Source of the DNA: Mastigamoeba balamuthi
Taxonomy: Eukaryota; Evosea; Mastigamoebida; Mastigamoebidae
Length of the DNA stretch: 64,000 bases
Direction of reading: 5' to 3'
Assembly (NCBI GenBank): GCA_902651635.1
Contig: CACRSC010000002.1
Location: 62,001 to 126,000 of the forward strand
This document shows, piece by piece, positions 51,101 to 60,998 of the stretch. Position numbers and translations under genes: made by a program. The notes under the pieces were generated by a model. The model was given only the letters and a program-made list of their open reading frames with translations, ran no database searches and was not told the origin of the DNA. Position 1 is the stretch's first letter. Every line of letters begins with the position of its first letter.

Positions 51101-52610
51101 CTGCTGGCGCTGGAGGACAGCCACCGGGCGCCGACGCCTCCGATGGAGTTCGCCAAGCGGCTCTGGGCCGCCGGGGCCGCCGACGCGGCGCGCAGCAACA
51201 AGCGGGCGCTGCTCTCGCAGTCGACGTCGTCGATCGGGCAGTTCTTCACGCCCGCCGAGCCCGCGCCGCTGCCCGCGGCCGTCGCGGCGATCCTCGACGA
51301 GCGCAAGGCGGCGCCCGAGGCCGCGGCGGCCGCCGACAGCGCGCTGGACGTCGGGGCGGCCGTCACGCTGCTGCAGAGCCCCGCGCACGCGGACCGCAAG
51401 CGCGCGCTCTCTGTGCTCTGCACGCGGCTGCTCGGCGACAGCGCGGCCGTCAGCGAGTTTGTCGACAAGGGCGGCGCCGAGACGCTCGCCGAGTACGTGC
51501 GCGGCTTCGCGACGTCGAGCGGCGCCGTGCAGTCGGCGCACGTGGCCGGCGCCCTGAAGCTGCTCGCCGCCATGTCGGCCCCCGAGCACGGCCGCCTGCA
51601 GCGCGTCCAGCTCGCCTTCCGCACGTGCTGCGGGGCCCAGCACCTCGTCGACATCGTCCGCGCGGCGGCCCCGGCCCCGCAGGCCGCCGCGGCCGACCCG
51701 AAGCTCGAGAGCGTGTGGCCGTCGATACGGTCGCTGGCGGCCAAGGCGGTCGGGGCGCTCTGCTACCGCAACAGCGTCAACCGCAAGGCCGCCATCGCCG
51801 CCGGCGCCGTCGAGGCGCTCGCGGCGCTGCTGGGGGCCGCCGCCGCGGCGCTCGTGCCCAGCGACGACCAGCAGATGGACAACGTGCGCGCGGCCCAGAT
51901 GGCCTCCAACGCGGCCAACGCGCTCGCGTCGCTCTGCTGCGAACGTATGCGCCTCCCATGCGTGTTTGCTGCTGCCCGATTCAATTGCCCTCTATTCGGT
52001 TGGGTTCGGTTTCCATTTGTTTTGCATTCAATTGACCCACTTTATTTGTTTCTCTTCGACTTTGTCCCGCTTTTCAATTGACCGGTTGCTATTGCTGCTG
52101 CGCTACTGTGCACCTCAGCTCTGGGGGCAAGTGTTGCCGCGAGGACGAGGTGCGCGCAGACTCTGGCGGCGATCATGACGTCGCCCAAGTGCCCGGGGCT
52201 GACGGTGGCGAGCTGTGCGCACTGCCTCGTGGTCCTCGTCAGCACCAGCGGTACCCTCCTTCCCTATTCTGCGCAGAGCACGCGCCCCGAGGGTCTCGCC
52301 TCAACCCACCACTCACCTTTCCCGTCGCGTGTTGCAGAGGACGTCAAGAAGGCGCTGCAGGCGACGCAGGCGCTCGACGGGCAGCTCGAGAGACTGCTGG
52401 AGCGCGCGCCGCAAGCGCAGTCCAAGCACTCGCTCTTCATCCTCAAGAAGCTGCTCTTCCACGGTGCGCCCCGAACGCCCTATGGCCCACGCCCACGCAG
52501 CGCACAGGCTCACTCCACGCCCCACGCCCCTCGCCCATGCAGCCAAGACGCAGACGAGCTGCGGGTTCCAGCCCCGCGTGCCGCAATGCAAGCGCCCCAA
52601 GAAGCACTGA
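47452..52610 (+). CDS. HsdR-like SF2 motor protein with C-terminal armadillo-like region
   Basis: Thirteen exons keep phase and give 1058 residues: 47452-47593, 47925-48020, 48286-48490, 48852-49310, 49548-49662, 49746-49919, 50035-50235, 50349-50521, 50577-50711, 50794-51944, 52119-52250, 52338-52463, 52543-52610. Exons 2-9 read like the motor of type I restriction HsdR: HPHQIEAL; Walker A APGTGKAS (97-104); VIVADRSQLESHLL; degenerate DEAH as DDAD (235-238); AVSDGVVHDVFRNYMY; AEKAEYIMRHF; YDKHTTCLDEP; ALQTLSRLNR (motif VI, ~479-488) and VFVVDFA. The HsdR N-terminal nuclease domain is absent. Residues ~567-1058 are Ala-rich helical repeats typical of ARM/HEAT proteins. The role is unknown; ATP use is doubtful. 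Intron 1 uses a GC donor. Confidence 0.75.
48077..48106 (+). repeat. (CT)15 microsatellite in intron 2
   Basis: Thirty bases of uninterrupted CT lie inside intron 2 of the HsdR-like gene (48021-48285). The pyrimidine run may serve as part of a polypyrimidine tract, although the acceptor is about 180 bp downstream. Confidence 0.97.
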
Positions 52611-52787
52611 GCGCCTGCGCCTTGTTAAATACAGACCCCAGGGAGCCAGCCCCTTGGTGTTCGCCTTGCAGGAACAAGCGCAACCGATACCCGCGACCTA
52701 TTCTAAGAGACAAAGACATTTTGATTTCGACTTGGACATTTCGGGGAGCTGTTGTGTTGCGCGGGGACAGCGGCTGACGGCCCCTCT

Positions 52788-55602
52788 CTACAGCCTGTCG
52801 TGCCGCGAGGCAGGAAGCTCTGCCACGCTGAAGCCCAGCGCTGTCCCGCTGACCACAACGATGCCAGACGTCGTCTGCTCGGAATTTGTGTCCGCCAACG
52901 ACGCGTGCACGCGGGACCCAGAGGACCCCATACTCGGCGCATGGCCAGCGCCGGGGGAGGCATCCGGGTCGCTCGGGCGAGCAGAGGCGAACATGGGAGC
53001 CTCTACGTTGCAGTGCACGAACTGCGCGGCCGAGTCCCCAACCTCCAGGGGCAGATTGAGGGGCCTGGGGCCTCTCCTCGCCCTCCTCCTGCGCAGGATG
53101 GCGTCAAGTGACTACCAGCAACTGATCCTGAGGGGCCCTTACGCAGCAATCAAGGCGACGACGGCAGCGGCGACCATGACCAGCAGAACGCCGCCCCCGA
53201 CGCTCCCCGCGATCGCAGCGGTGGCCCTGGTGCTCCCTCGGGGCGTAGCTCGCACCATGCAATCTGCCAGCGGCGTGGAGCCAGCGGCGTACCCAGCGAG
53301 GCACGTGCAGTTGCCAGAACACCCTAGCCCCGAATCGCATCTGCTGGGCCGTGAACTCCGCGCCTCGGAAGGGGCTGCTCACCTCTCGGGCCACTCGACA
53401 ACTCCATTCCCGCACCCTTGCATGAGGAGCTCTTAGATCGAATGCTGTGGGGCTCAGCCCGTACCGGCGCACTGCCCCGTCGGCAGGAGGCCCTGCTTGC
53501 ACTTGCAGTCTGCGCCGCAGGTCGCGCTGCTGTCGTCACACTCCTCCTCTTCCGTCTTCTCGCCGTCGCCGCATTCTGGTTTGCCGATTCCGTTAGCGGT
53601 AAGCAGCTCTTGTAGAGAGGGTGCAGTGCGCACGGGGGTGGCATGCATTGGTAGACGGCTGTGTGTGGTATCCCCTCTTGCATTGGCACTGTTCTCCGCA
53701 GTGGGATCCGCCGTCGCACGACTACACTGACTCTGAGGACCGTTTATCCCCTGCAGCTGTCTCTTACCTCGTTCTCCCAAGCCTCTGTGTGGTTGTTCCC
53801 GCACCCTTTTTACTGGCTGTGAGCGGTGCGTGCTGCGAGATCGAGGCAACACACCTGACCACGTGCAGTGCGCATCGTAGCCGCAGACCTGGCCCTGAGG
53901 GCAGTTGCTAACGAGGAGCTTCATGTCGCAGTCGGGGTCGTAGGCCCCGCAGTTGCAGTCGCACACGATCCTGTCGTTGTAGTTACTGTCTCTGCACTTC
54001 CACTCGGCGGGCACTGCAGGTGTGCGACTCGTCAAGCCGAGCAGCTCTGCGGCGGCGCTGCGTGCGGGAGCGTGTTGGCCGCACCAGCGCAGACTCCCTG
54101 GATGCACTTCCAGTTGTTGGGGCACGTGGTCTCGTTCGCGACGCCTCTCTCGCAGTCGGGGTCCATCGTGCCGCACTCGCAGTCGCACACGTGGCCATCG
54201 TTGTACCTGCTCTCATCGCAGTGCCACGTCTCTGGGAATGTGTTCAGGGTTCGAGAACCGTCTGGAGTAGTTCTCCAGGACACGAAGACCCACCATTGCA
54301 GACTGCTTCTGGCGTGGTCTGGCACACGGGCACGGAGTAGTTTCCGCGACATACAGAGACAGTGGCGAAGGGGTCGAAGCAGTCGGGGTCGGTGTCGCCC
54401 CCGCACTCGCACTGGCACCCGTCGTACGCCCAGTACCTCCTCTCCTCGCACCTGCCCCCCACCCACCCGGGCGCTGCCACCCCAGCCGCGTTCTCAGTCG
54501 TGCCGGGCGAGAGCGCACACCAGAATCGCAGAGGGCCGGGAGACGCACAGGTGCACCTGCCCGAGCTGTCGCAGATGGAGTGGGCGGAGCAGTTGGGGCT
54601 GCGGGGGCTGAGGGTGCAGGCGGGGTCCCAGGCGCCGCAGTTGCAGCTGCACACGCTGTCGCCGTACTCGCCCCTGCTGCACACCCACGTCGGCGGCACC
54701 GCCTCTGCCGCTGCTGCCGAGCGAGGTAAGTCCACGCATCGCTGGAAGTGCGGTCGCTCGCACCGAGCGGCATCCCAGCCAGCCTGAGAGCGAGGGCCCG
54801 CGTGAGGCCCTGCGTGTAGTTGCTGCCGTGGCAGAGCTGCCACTCGCGGTGCTCTCCGTGCCAGACGTACACGAGCCTCCCCGCCTGCAGGCTCGTGGAC
54901 ACGACCGTGCCGATCCTATCGCACGACCACCATCTCACGCCGATGAACACCCCTCTCTCCCACGCCACTGGGCGCGGCGGCTCTCAGCTCCGTGTTCCAC
55001 CCCCGCGTTTTCTGCTGAATCGGTTGTGTATGTTCTGCGTACCAAACTGGCCAGCTGGCAGGTCGACTGTGGCCCACTCGTCCTCGACGAAGTGAAACTG
55101 CCTCGGGGCGAAGCTGACCGAGGCCACGAGGGCGCCCGGCACGAGCGCGCGGTCGCCGTGCGACACGTCGACGGCGTACATCTCGACGGCGCCCCTGACC
55201 GTCGCCTGCTCCGTCCGGGGCCTGTCGACGCCGTTGCGCAGGCTGAAGCGGACGCTCGTGTAGGCCCAAGGCACCACGGGCGGCGTGAACAGCTGCACCC
55301 ACTGGCCCCCGAAGTGCCGGTGGCCTGAGGGCACGCGACCCCCGTCCGTTAGTTTCGGGTACTCGTCGCCTCAGTACCAAAATTTCCGGCCTCCTGTGCG
55401 GCCGTGTGGCATGACAAGCGGGCGACGCACCGTCGACGGTGTCGTTGCCAGCGCAGGGGTGGTGTGTCTGCCTGAGGACGGTGACGGTGACCGAGCGGTA
55501 CGGAGGGACGTCGTAGGACTCTGTGGTCGTCGCCGACCGCACGACGGAACACTCCAACCAGAGCGCAGCCGCCCACACGAGGGCCAGTCGTGTCCTCGCC
55601 AT
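52788..55602 (-). CDS. DPDC-repeat cysteine-rich transmembrane receptor 4
   Basis: The minus strand starts MARTRLALVWAAALWLECSV; exon 1 is 55431-55602, phase 1, GTGCGT donor. Modules in order: N-domain (SYDVPPYRSVTVTV, FGGQWVQLFTPPVVPWAYTS, ERGVFIGVRWWSCDR), TWVCSRGEYGDSVCSCNCGA, YDGCQCECGGDTDPDCF, CDCECGTMDPDCERGV, CDCNCGAYDPDCDMKL, CGNNHTEAW, CDGGSHCGEQCQC, CGDGEKTEEEECDD, CGNGVVEW, CSGNCTC. The TM is GGGVLLVMVAAVVALIAA. The tail RRGPRPLNLPLEVGDSAAQF ends ...FSVAELPASRHDRL. It points toward the HsdR-like gene (tail to tail) and is separated from the other three receptors by that gene. The tail departs from the PKEL consensus (PLEV). Confidence 0.7.
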
Positions 55603-55772
55603 GCGCCAGCACGTAACACTCGCAGATGCCCGCCAGGAAAGCGTGTGAGGAAACGCGACGCAGCCCGGGGCGGTGACTCGCATTTGAAATTTGGTTTTCG
55701 GTGGAGAATCGCAGTCGAACAGCCGAGCTGTTCTGATAGCGCCAATTAAAATCAGAAGGGGTTCAACAACAC
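55603..55772. other. Promoter region of receptor 4
   Basis: This short spacer lies upstream of the receptor 4 start on the minus strand. No distinct element is recognised. Confidence 0.35.
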
Positions 55773-55809
55773 TTGTGCGCCAAAAGCCGCATTGGTCACC
55801 AAGTTCCCG

Positions 55810-55930
55810 CGGAGGTGTTTATCGCAGGCTCGCCGAGGACCGTCAGGGGCTCTGTGCTTCTTAACCTGAGCTCCCCCGGCGTGCCGAGGGATAGGGCGAA
55901 TGTCCTGTCGACGGGGACACAGACCCGCAT
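55810..55930 (+). pseudogene. Arrestin-like gene fragment, N-terminal
   Basis: The plus-strand text PAEVFIAGSPRTVRGSVLLN matches the beginning of exon 2 of the intact arrestin-like gene (VFVAGEPRAVAGTVRL), including the GxPRxVxGxV core. The similarity fades after about 35 codons. It lies on the strand opposite to the intact gene and upstream of other fragments in the same orientation. Confidence 0.6.
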
Positions 55931-56172
55931 GCCACGACCCGGTAAGTGCAAAACACAGTCCAGAACCGGGGGATGAGAACACCGTCTGGATCTTGAAGGA
56001 TGGGTTTAGTGACGAACAAGCTGGAGGCCATCTCCGAGCGCCACCGTGGACAAGCCAGAAGGTATCACACTTGGCAAGGTACAGCAAGTATTGCGAGTCA
56101 CAGCACCCGAGGAAAATGGATCTACGATGGAGTCGGAGAGGCTAGTGACTCACTGTTTTAAAGCAGGAAATG
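55931..56172. other. Intergenic, no gene seen
   Basis: Short unassigned DNA lies between the arrestin fragment and the stop codon of the intact arrestin-like gene; it contains that gene's 3' flank. Confidence 0.35.
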
Positions 56173-57547
56173 TCAATCTGAGGCCCAATCCTGGAACTTG
56201 TAGAGAGCGGGGTCTGTGTCGACAGCCACAAAGCAGGGCTCGCTGCACAGGGGCTCGTCCTCTGACACAAACGTCTGGCCGTACAGCGGCCTCTGCGACG
56301 CAAACGCCCTGTCGACGGGGACGCAGAGGGCCTGCACGTGCGGCCCCTTGAGCATGTCGCCCTCGCTGTCGTAGACCTTCCAGGGGATGCAGGGCCTCAC
56401 TGTCCCCGCCAGCTCCGCAATCCTCCCCTGACCCCATTGCCCCGCCTCCGCCCCCCTCGGCACGCTGTTCAGGTCGATGGCGACGCTCGCGGACAGGCGG
56501 CGCCCGAAGCCCTTGTACCTGACGTCCACGTCGAACGAGTGGCGCATCGACATATGGAACTCGTCGTGCTCGAGCGCGAAGGAGGTGGACGCCGCCGGGG
56601 CCCTGAGGTGCACGAGGACGTCGGCCTCCTTTCCGGCCTCCACGGCGCACCCGGTCGACACGGTGGCCAGCACGCGGCACCACCTGCCCGGCGGGCAGTC
56701 CCCGGGGTTGCAGTAGCACCGCTGGCTGATCCAGGCCTCGACGTCCCGCACTGCCGTGCTGCTGCCGTTGCGCACGTGCACAGTGGCGGCGATGACCTCG
56801 CCGAAGCCGTAGACCAGGCGCGGCAGACGCAGCGACACCTCGATCTTCCCGCGGGTGATGTACGGGAACCCAAAGGCCTTGGACTCCTGGCAGGCGAACG
56901 GCTTCCAGAGGTCCGCCTCTGCGGGGGCTGGGGTCCTCAGCCTGAACCCTGGGTCATGCCGCACCGCGGCCAGCATCCTCTCGAGCCTCGCACGGTCATC
57001 CGCCAGCTTCTGCATGGGCGTCCTGAGCGACAGGACGGTGAGCGGCGCCCAGCGCCTCACGTCGAAGCTGCCCAGCGGCGTGGCCACGGTCACCTCGAGC
57101 CAGTAGCGCACAAAGCCCCCGAACGCCCTCAGCAAGCTCGTGTGCTCCTCGTAGGACACCAGCCAGTCAGCCCCGAGGGTCCCCAGGTCGAAAGCGACGG
57201 CCGTGGCACCCGCAGCGACGACGTGGCCCGGGGGCTCCCAGCGGCACTCGCGACGCACGAACTCGTGCTGGCGACTGTAGCGCACAGCCCTGCCGCCGCC
57301 GTTGCTGATGAACGAGGCGCCTGCGCGGCACACGAGGGCGGTCGTCACCGAGGTGGCCCTCAGGGCGGTGGCCGTGTGCAGGCGCACGGTGCCGGCAACA
57401 GCCCTGGGCTCGCCAGCCACGAACACCTGCTCGCCAGACGTGTGTTCGAAAAGACTAAGTCAGTGCACGTTCCTTCCCCTCCCACTGCCCCCGGGTCCTG
57501 AGAAGGAGTACCGGACTGCCGTCGAGCTCGATGCCGATGCTCACCAT
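56173..57547 (-). CDS. Arrestin-fold protein (ARRDC/alpha-arrestin-like)
   Basis: Exon 1 is 57512-57547 (MVSIGIELDGSP) with a GTACTC donor, phase 0. Exon 2 is 56173-57426. The protein has 429 residues. The N-terminal arrestin sandwich reads VFVAGEPRAVAGTVRLHTAT, then TSLLRAFGGFVRYWLEVTVA. The C-terminal sandwich reads IEVSLRLPRLVYGFGEVIAA, TVHVRNGSSTAVRDVEAWIS and VLVHLRAPA. These are the conserved GE(x)(V/I)xGxV and GE-I-xVxVxNxS positions of arrestins. No PPxY motif is evident. A cysteine cluster RCYCNPGDCPPGRWC sits in a C-domain loop. Arrestins act as cytoplasmic adaptors in receptor endocytosis; closeness to receptor genes is suggestive only. Opposite-strand fragments of relatives flank it. 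Confidence 0.7.
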
Positions 57548-57729
57548 GGTGGTGCGAAAAGTCCGAGACTATTTTGTTGTGGGAATCGGTCGGTGCCTGC
57601 AAATGTCGGGGGACATCCAGATTCAAATCACCGCATCACAAATCATGATATCTTTTCCGATTCCTTCTGCTTGTAGCCGGCATCGGTTCCATTGGATCCA
57701 TTTACATTGCAACCAGCTTGTTTTTGGGT

Positions 57730-58330
57730 TTCGGTGCTGTTGATGATAGACTCAGACCGTGCCCAGGACCAGCCGGGCCGGCTTGCGAGCTACGGGTCGT
57801 TCATCAACTACTGGGGTGGCCATCGAGGTCGCAAAGCCACTGGACAGCTTCACCTTCAGGCGCTACACCCCCACCACCGTCGTCTCGCTGGCCACGCCCG
57901 ACTGCAAGCTCGCCGCCGACCGCGCGATGGTCCGCAAGGCCATGGCAGAGGCGAGCGAGGATCCTGGGCCCGAGCCCGAGCCAGCCCCGAGGAGCAGCCA
58001 TCCGAGTCGCCCTTCCTCCAGCCCGCGACCAGGGAGGTCACCACGACGTTCTCGATGCCCCCGCGAGTGAAGCTGGGGAACTTGGTGTCGCGCAACGTGC
58101 CATGCCGGTATTTCGGCTTCGGAGAGGTCATAGCCACGACAGTCCACGTGCGCATCAGCAGCGCGCCGAGCTCCGGGTCTGCCAGCGTTCCTCCTGAGGG
58201 CGGCCGTTCCGCATGGTGACCAAGGTCTCGACAGCGTGCGTAGTGGAGCCCGTCGAGACCGACGTCCTCGTGTACCTCAGGGCCGAGCTTCACAGTGCTA
58301 TCTGGTACGCAACACATCTCCTCGAGGTCG
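57730..58330 (+). pseudogene. Arrestin-like pseudogene, middle and C-terminal parts
   Basis: Plus-strand pieces in different frames match the arrestin-like protein in order: SYGSFIN then VAIEVAKPLDSFTFRRYTPT (versus VEVTVATPLGSFDVRRWAPL-type text), PPRVKLGNLV then YFGFGEVIATTVHVRISS, and KVSTACVVEPVETDVLVYLR. At least two frame changes separate them and no complete frame exists. The copy is clearly diverged from the intact gene and lies on the opposite strand. Confidence 0.75.
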
Positions 58331-58447
58331 AGGCCATTCTACCCATCCTCTCCGTTGCCTTGATTGTCTATCGTATGCTCCCTTTTCTTCTAGAGATACT
58401 CGGGGGTATAGATATTCTGATTCAACTGAAGTTGCATTTAATCTGCA

Positions 58448-58750
58448 ATGGGCCTCGTTTCCAGCAGGGCCATCCACCAGGTGCAGCAGGAGCAGCAGGC
58501 GCAGCGGGCGCAGCTTGCGTCGGTCCAGCAGCAGATCGCAGAGATGCGCCAGCAGCTCCAGGAGATGGCGAGGGTAAGGCCCTACCCATGCCGCGGTCCC
58601 TCCCACTTCCACCCCCAGCGACATCGTCTTTGCTCCTCCGAGCATAGTCTCCGGTGGAGAGGCCGGCGCGCCCGCGGGATCGGACATTCCGTAAGTCCTC
58701 CTGGCACCCCTCTACCAGGCGCACGAATCGACATATTTTGCGGGTTCTGA
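58448..58750 (+). CDS. Small coiled-coil protein with N-myristoylation-like start
   Basis: The frame begins MGLVSSRAIHQVQQEQQAQR and continues as a Gln-rich coiled coil (QQIAEMRQQLQEMAR). The MGxxxS start fits the N-myristoylation consensus. A consensus-like donor GTAAGG lies at the end of that helix (~58574), a CCCCCAG acceptor at ~58618 and another GTAAGT at ~58692, so further small exons are likely. The phase after the first intron does not give a convincing continuation. I do not recognise the protein, and it may be incomplete. Confidence 0.35.
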   Translation: MGLVSSRAIHQVQQEQQAQRAQLASVQQQIAEMRQQLQEMARVRPYPCRGPSHFHPQRHRLCSSEHSLRWRGRRARGIGHSVSPPGTPLPGARIDIFCGF

Positions 58751-59109
58751 GTCGTGCCTGAGTACCAAGTTCATTTCTTTCTCAGATGCGGGTGAGTACA
58801 GACTACAGGGGGCCCCCACTGAGCCTAGTCGTCGTAGTGCGACGAGCCACGCGGCCGCTGGACACTATGAGCATGGTTTCTCTGCCGCGCAACTCCCTCA
58901 ATAACAGCGCTCGGGCGATGAATCGCCTCTTTCCATCGCCCTCGCGGCTCGGAATCGCTGATCTCGCGCAGTAGAACAGAGACATAGCTCAGCACTGATT
59001 TGCAGCGTCCACTGGTGGCAAGTAGGGAGGGTCATTGCCGGTGCTGTTTGCCTCACCGTGCAAGCCCCTCAGCCATTGATGAACGCTGAGAAAAGCCAGC
59101 TCAACGTTC
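58751..59109. other. Intergenic or intronic DNA, no clear gene
   Basis: Unassigned. It may include 3' exons of the small coiled-coil gene, but I cannot support any. Confidence 0.3.
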
Positions 59110-59366
59110 CTGTGTTGCACATACCCCGAGGGCGACACGGCTGTCGAGTTCGACCTGGGCGCCATCGACGACGGCCTCCGGGGTCGCACGAGGACCAGCC
59201 GGGCCGGCTAGCGGTCTACGGGTCGTTCGTCAACTACTGGGTGGCCGTCGAGGTCGCCACGCCGCTGGGCAGCTTCAACATCAGGTGCTACGCCCCCATC
59301 ACCGTCATCTCGCTGGCCACGGCCGATCGCAAGCTCGCCAGTGAACGCGCGATGGTCCGCCTCTGA
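59110..59366 (+). pseudogene. Arrestin-like gene fragment, second copy of the N-sandwich
   Basis: The plus strand reads EGDTAVEFDLGAIDDGL, then VYGSFVNYWVAVEVATPLGS and FNIRCYAPITVISLATADRK, matching ATAVAFDLGTLGADWL and VRYWLEVTVATPLGSFDVRR in the intact gene. It ends at a stop just after the helix LASERAMVRL. It is closer to the pseudogene at 57730 than to the intact gene. Only about 80 residues remain. Confidence 0.7.
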
Positions 59367-59421
59367 GAGCCAACAGGCATTCTTATTAGCGGAACAGAAC
59401 ACCGCTGCTGAGGCACTCCTC

Positions 59422-60998
59422 TCAGAGAGCCCTGCTCAGCGCCGCTGCGGCCAGCAGGACCACGGCGGGCTGCGTCGCCGTCGGCGAATGGGCCGTGGAG
59501 ACGGCCTGCGGGAGCGCCTCGTCGCTGTCGTCGCTGCTGCTGTTGGCACCGTCGTCGTGGGCCCTCCACGGCCCCCTGCTTGTCACGCGCTGCCCCAGAA
59601 CGCTCGCCACTGCGCGCTGCAGGCAGCCGGTGCCCGAGAGGGCGTCGTCGAGGATGACCTCGAACGGCGTCCTGGCCCCAGGGAACCTCTCCTCCGCCGG
59701 TGCCAGCAGCACGCGCACTGACTGTCTGGCCCCGTGCCTCCGTCCCAGCGCTGCGCTGAGCGCAACCTCCCCAGCCCCGAGGCACTGCTCAGCGGCGAGG
59801 CCGAGGCTCTCCAGGGCCACGACGGTGGCGGCCTGAGAGTCCACGGCCAGGAGCTTGGAGTACGCTCGGGCCCTGCAGGAGCCACCGACGGCGTCGCAGC
59901 CCGCCTGGCAGCTGCACGAGAGCGGGTCGCAGAAGGCCGACGAGTCGCACTGCTCGCCGTCGTCGACGACACCGTTGCCGCAGTCGTCGAGATGCCCGGC
60001 CTGCACGCCGCCGAACGCGAGCCCGGGCGCCGCTCTCGACGCGCACCGCTGGAAGAGGCCGTCCGCAGACGCTGCCAGGGCGCTCGCGAACGCACGCGGC
60101 GAGCTCGCGTTGGATGCGTTGGCGACGCTGACCCTCGCGTACAGCGACCCCTCCGTATGCGCGCCGTCCCCACGCAGCGTCTGGTCGATGTGCAGCTGCG
60201 CGCTGCCGTACGCGAAGGCGGGGCTGAGGCACTCGCGGGCGACGCTCCCGAGTGCTCCCAGCGCCTCGGAGAAGCTCGGGCGGCTCACCGCGCTGAAGCC
60301 GAGCCGCAGCCACGCGTAGCCCCTGTCGTACACGCGCCCCTCGCAGTCGCTGCCGCACGACTCGCGGTACCGACCGCAGGACACCGAGTCGTTGGAGGCG
60401 TCGAGGGCCAGGGCGCAGGCGCGGTTGCTGGCGGCCGAGACGAGGCACTGGCTGGGCGTCGCCGAGGCGCAGCTGCCGAGGGAGAACCACCACGAAGTGA
60501 TGGCCACGGTGCCGTCGGAGCAGGGCGAGTGCACGCGGCCGTCGCGGTGGCCGGAGGGCGCAGCCCGAAGAACCGCGTGGCGTCCACGGGCGCACCGAGC
60601 AGCACGCCGGCGTCCCCAGCAGTCCGGCGCACCATGGGGGCCAGCGGGGACGTGTGCGTGTGCCTGGCGCCACTGGCGGGGTCTGTGAAGGCGAACTCGA
60701 TGTCCTGCGAGCTGCCGCTCTGGTTGCAGGGGCCTGTGGAGGTCACCTGGACGGCCCGAAGACCCCGCAGAAAGGAGCGACGCCCCCGGTGAGTTCAGAA
60801 GAGGCGACGGGCAGCGCTGGGCCGCACGTGGAACACGGTGACGAGGGTCGTGCCGTGCACGTAGGGATGCACGACCTCGTCGGTTGCAGGCCACGTGTCC
60901 TGCGCAGCGGCGGGGGCGCAGAGCAGCACTGCAACGAGCGCCACGAGCGCACCCGCGGCCCCACCAGCGACGCGCACAGCTGCTCTGTTTGGGATCAT
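59422..60998 (-). CDS. Secreted cysteine-rich protein, probably GPI-anchored, with one frame change
   Basis: Exon 1 is 60828-60998 (MIPNRAAVRVAGGAAGALVA signal, ending TTLVTVFH) with a GTGCGG donor, phase 0. Exon 2 is 60746 down to 59422, starting VTSTGPCNQSGSSQDIEFAF. The reading frame changes near 60555-60580: FFGLRPP is in one frame, GHRDGRVHSPCSDG in the next. A one-base error or mutation would explain this. The rest runs through SDGTVAITSWWFSLGSCASA, a helical middle, a DUF4215-like CGNGVVDDGEQCDSSAFC, and ends in a hydrophobic tail AVVLLAAAALSRAL after a Ser-rich stretch, as in GPI signals. The DUF4215 module links it to the receptor cluster. Function is unknown. Confidence 0.55.

Noticed and set aside
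52078-53436. A 452-codon plus-strand frame spanning 52.1-53.4 kb
   Set aside because: It runs across the last exons of the HsdR-like gene in the wrong frame and then antisense to receptor 4; no family features.
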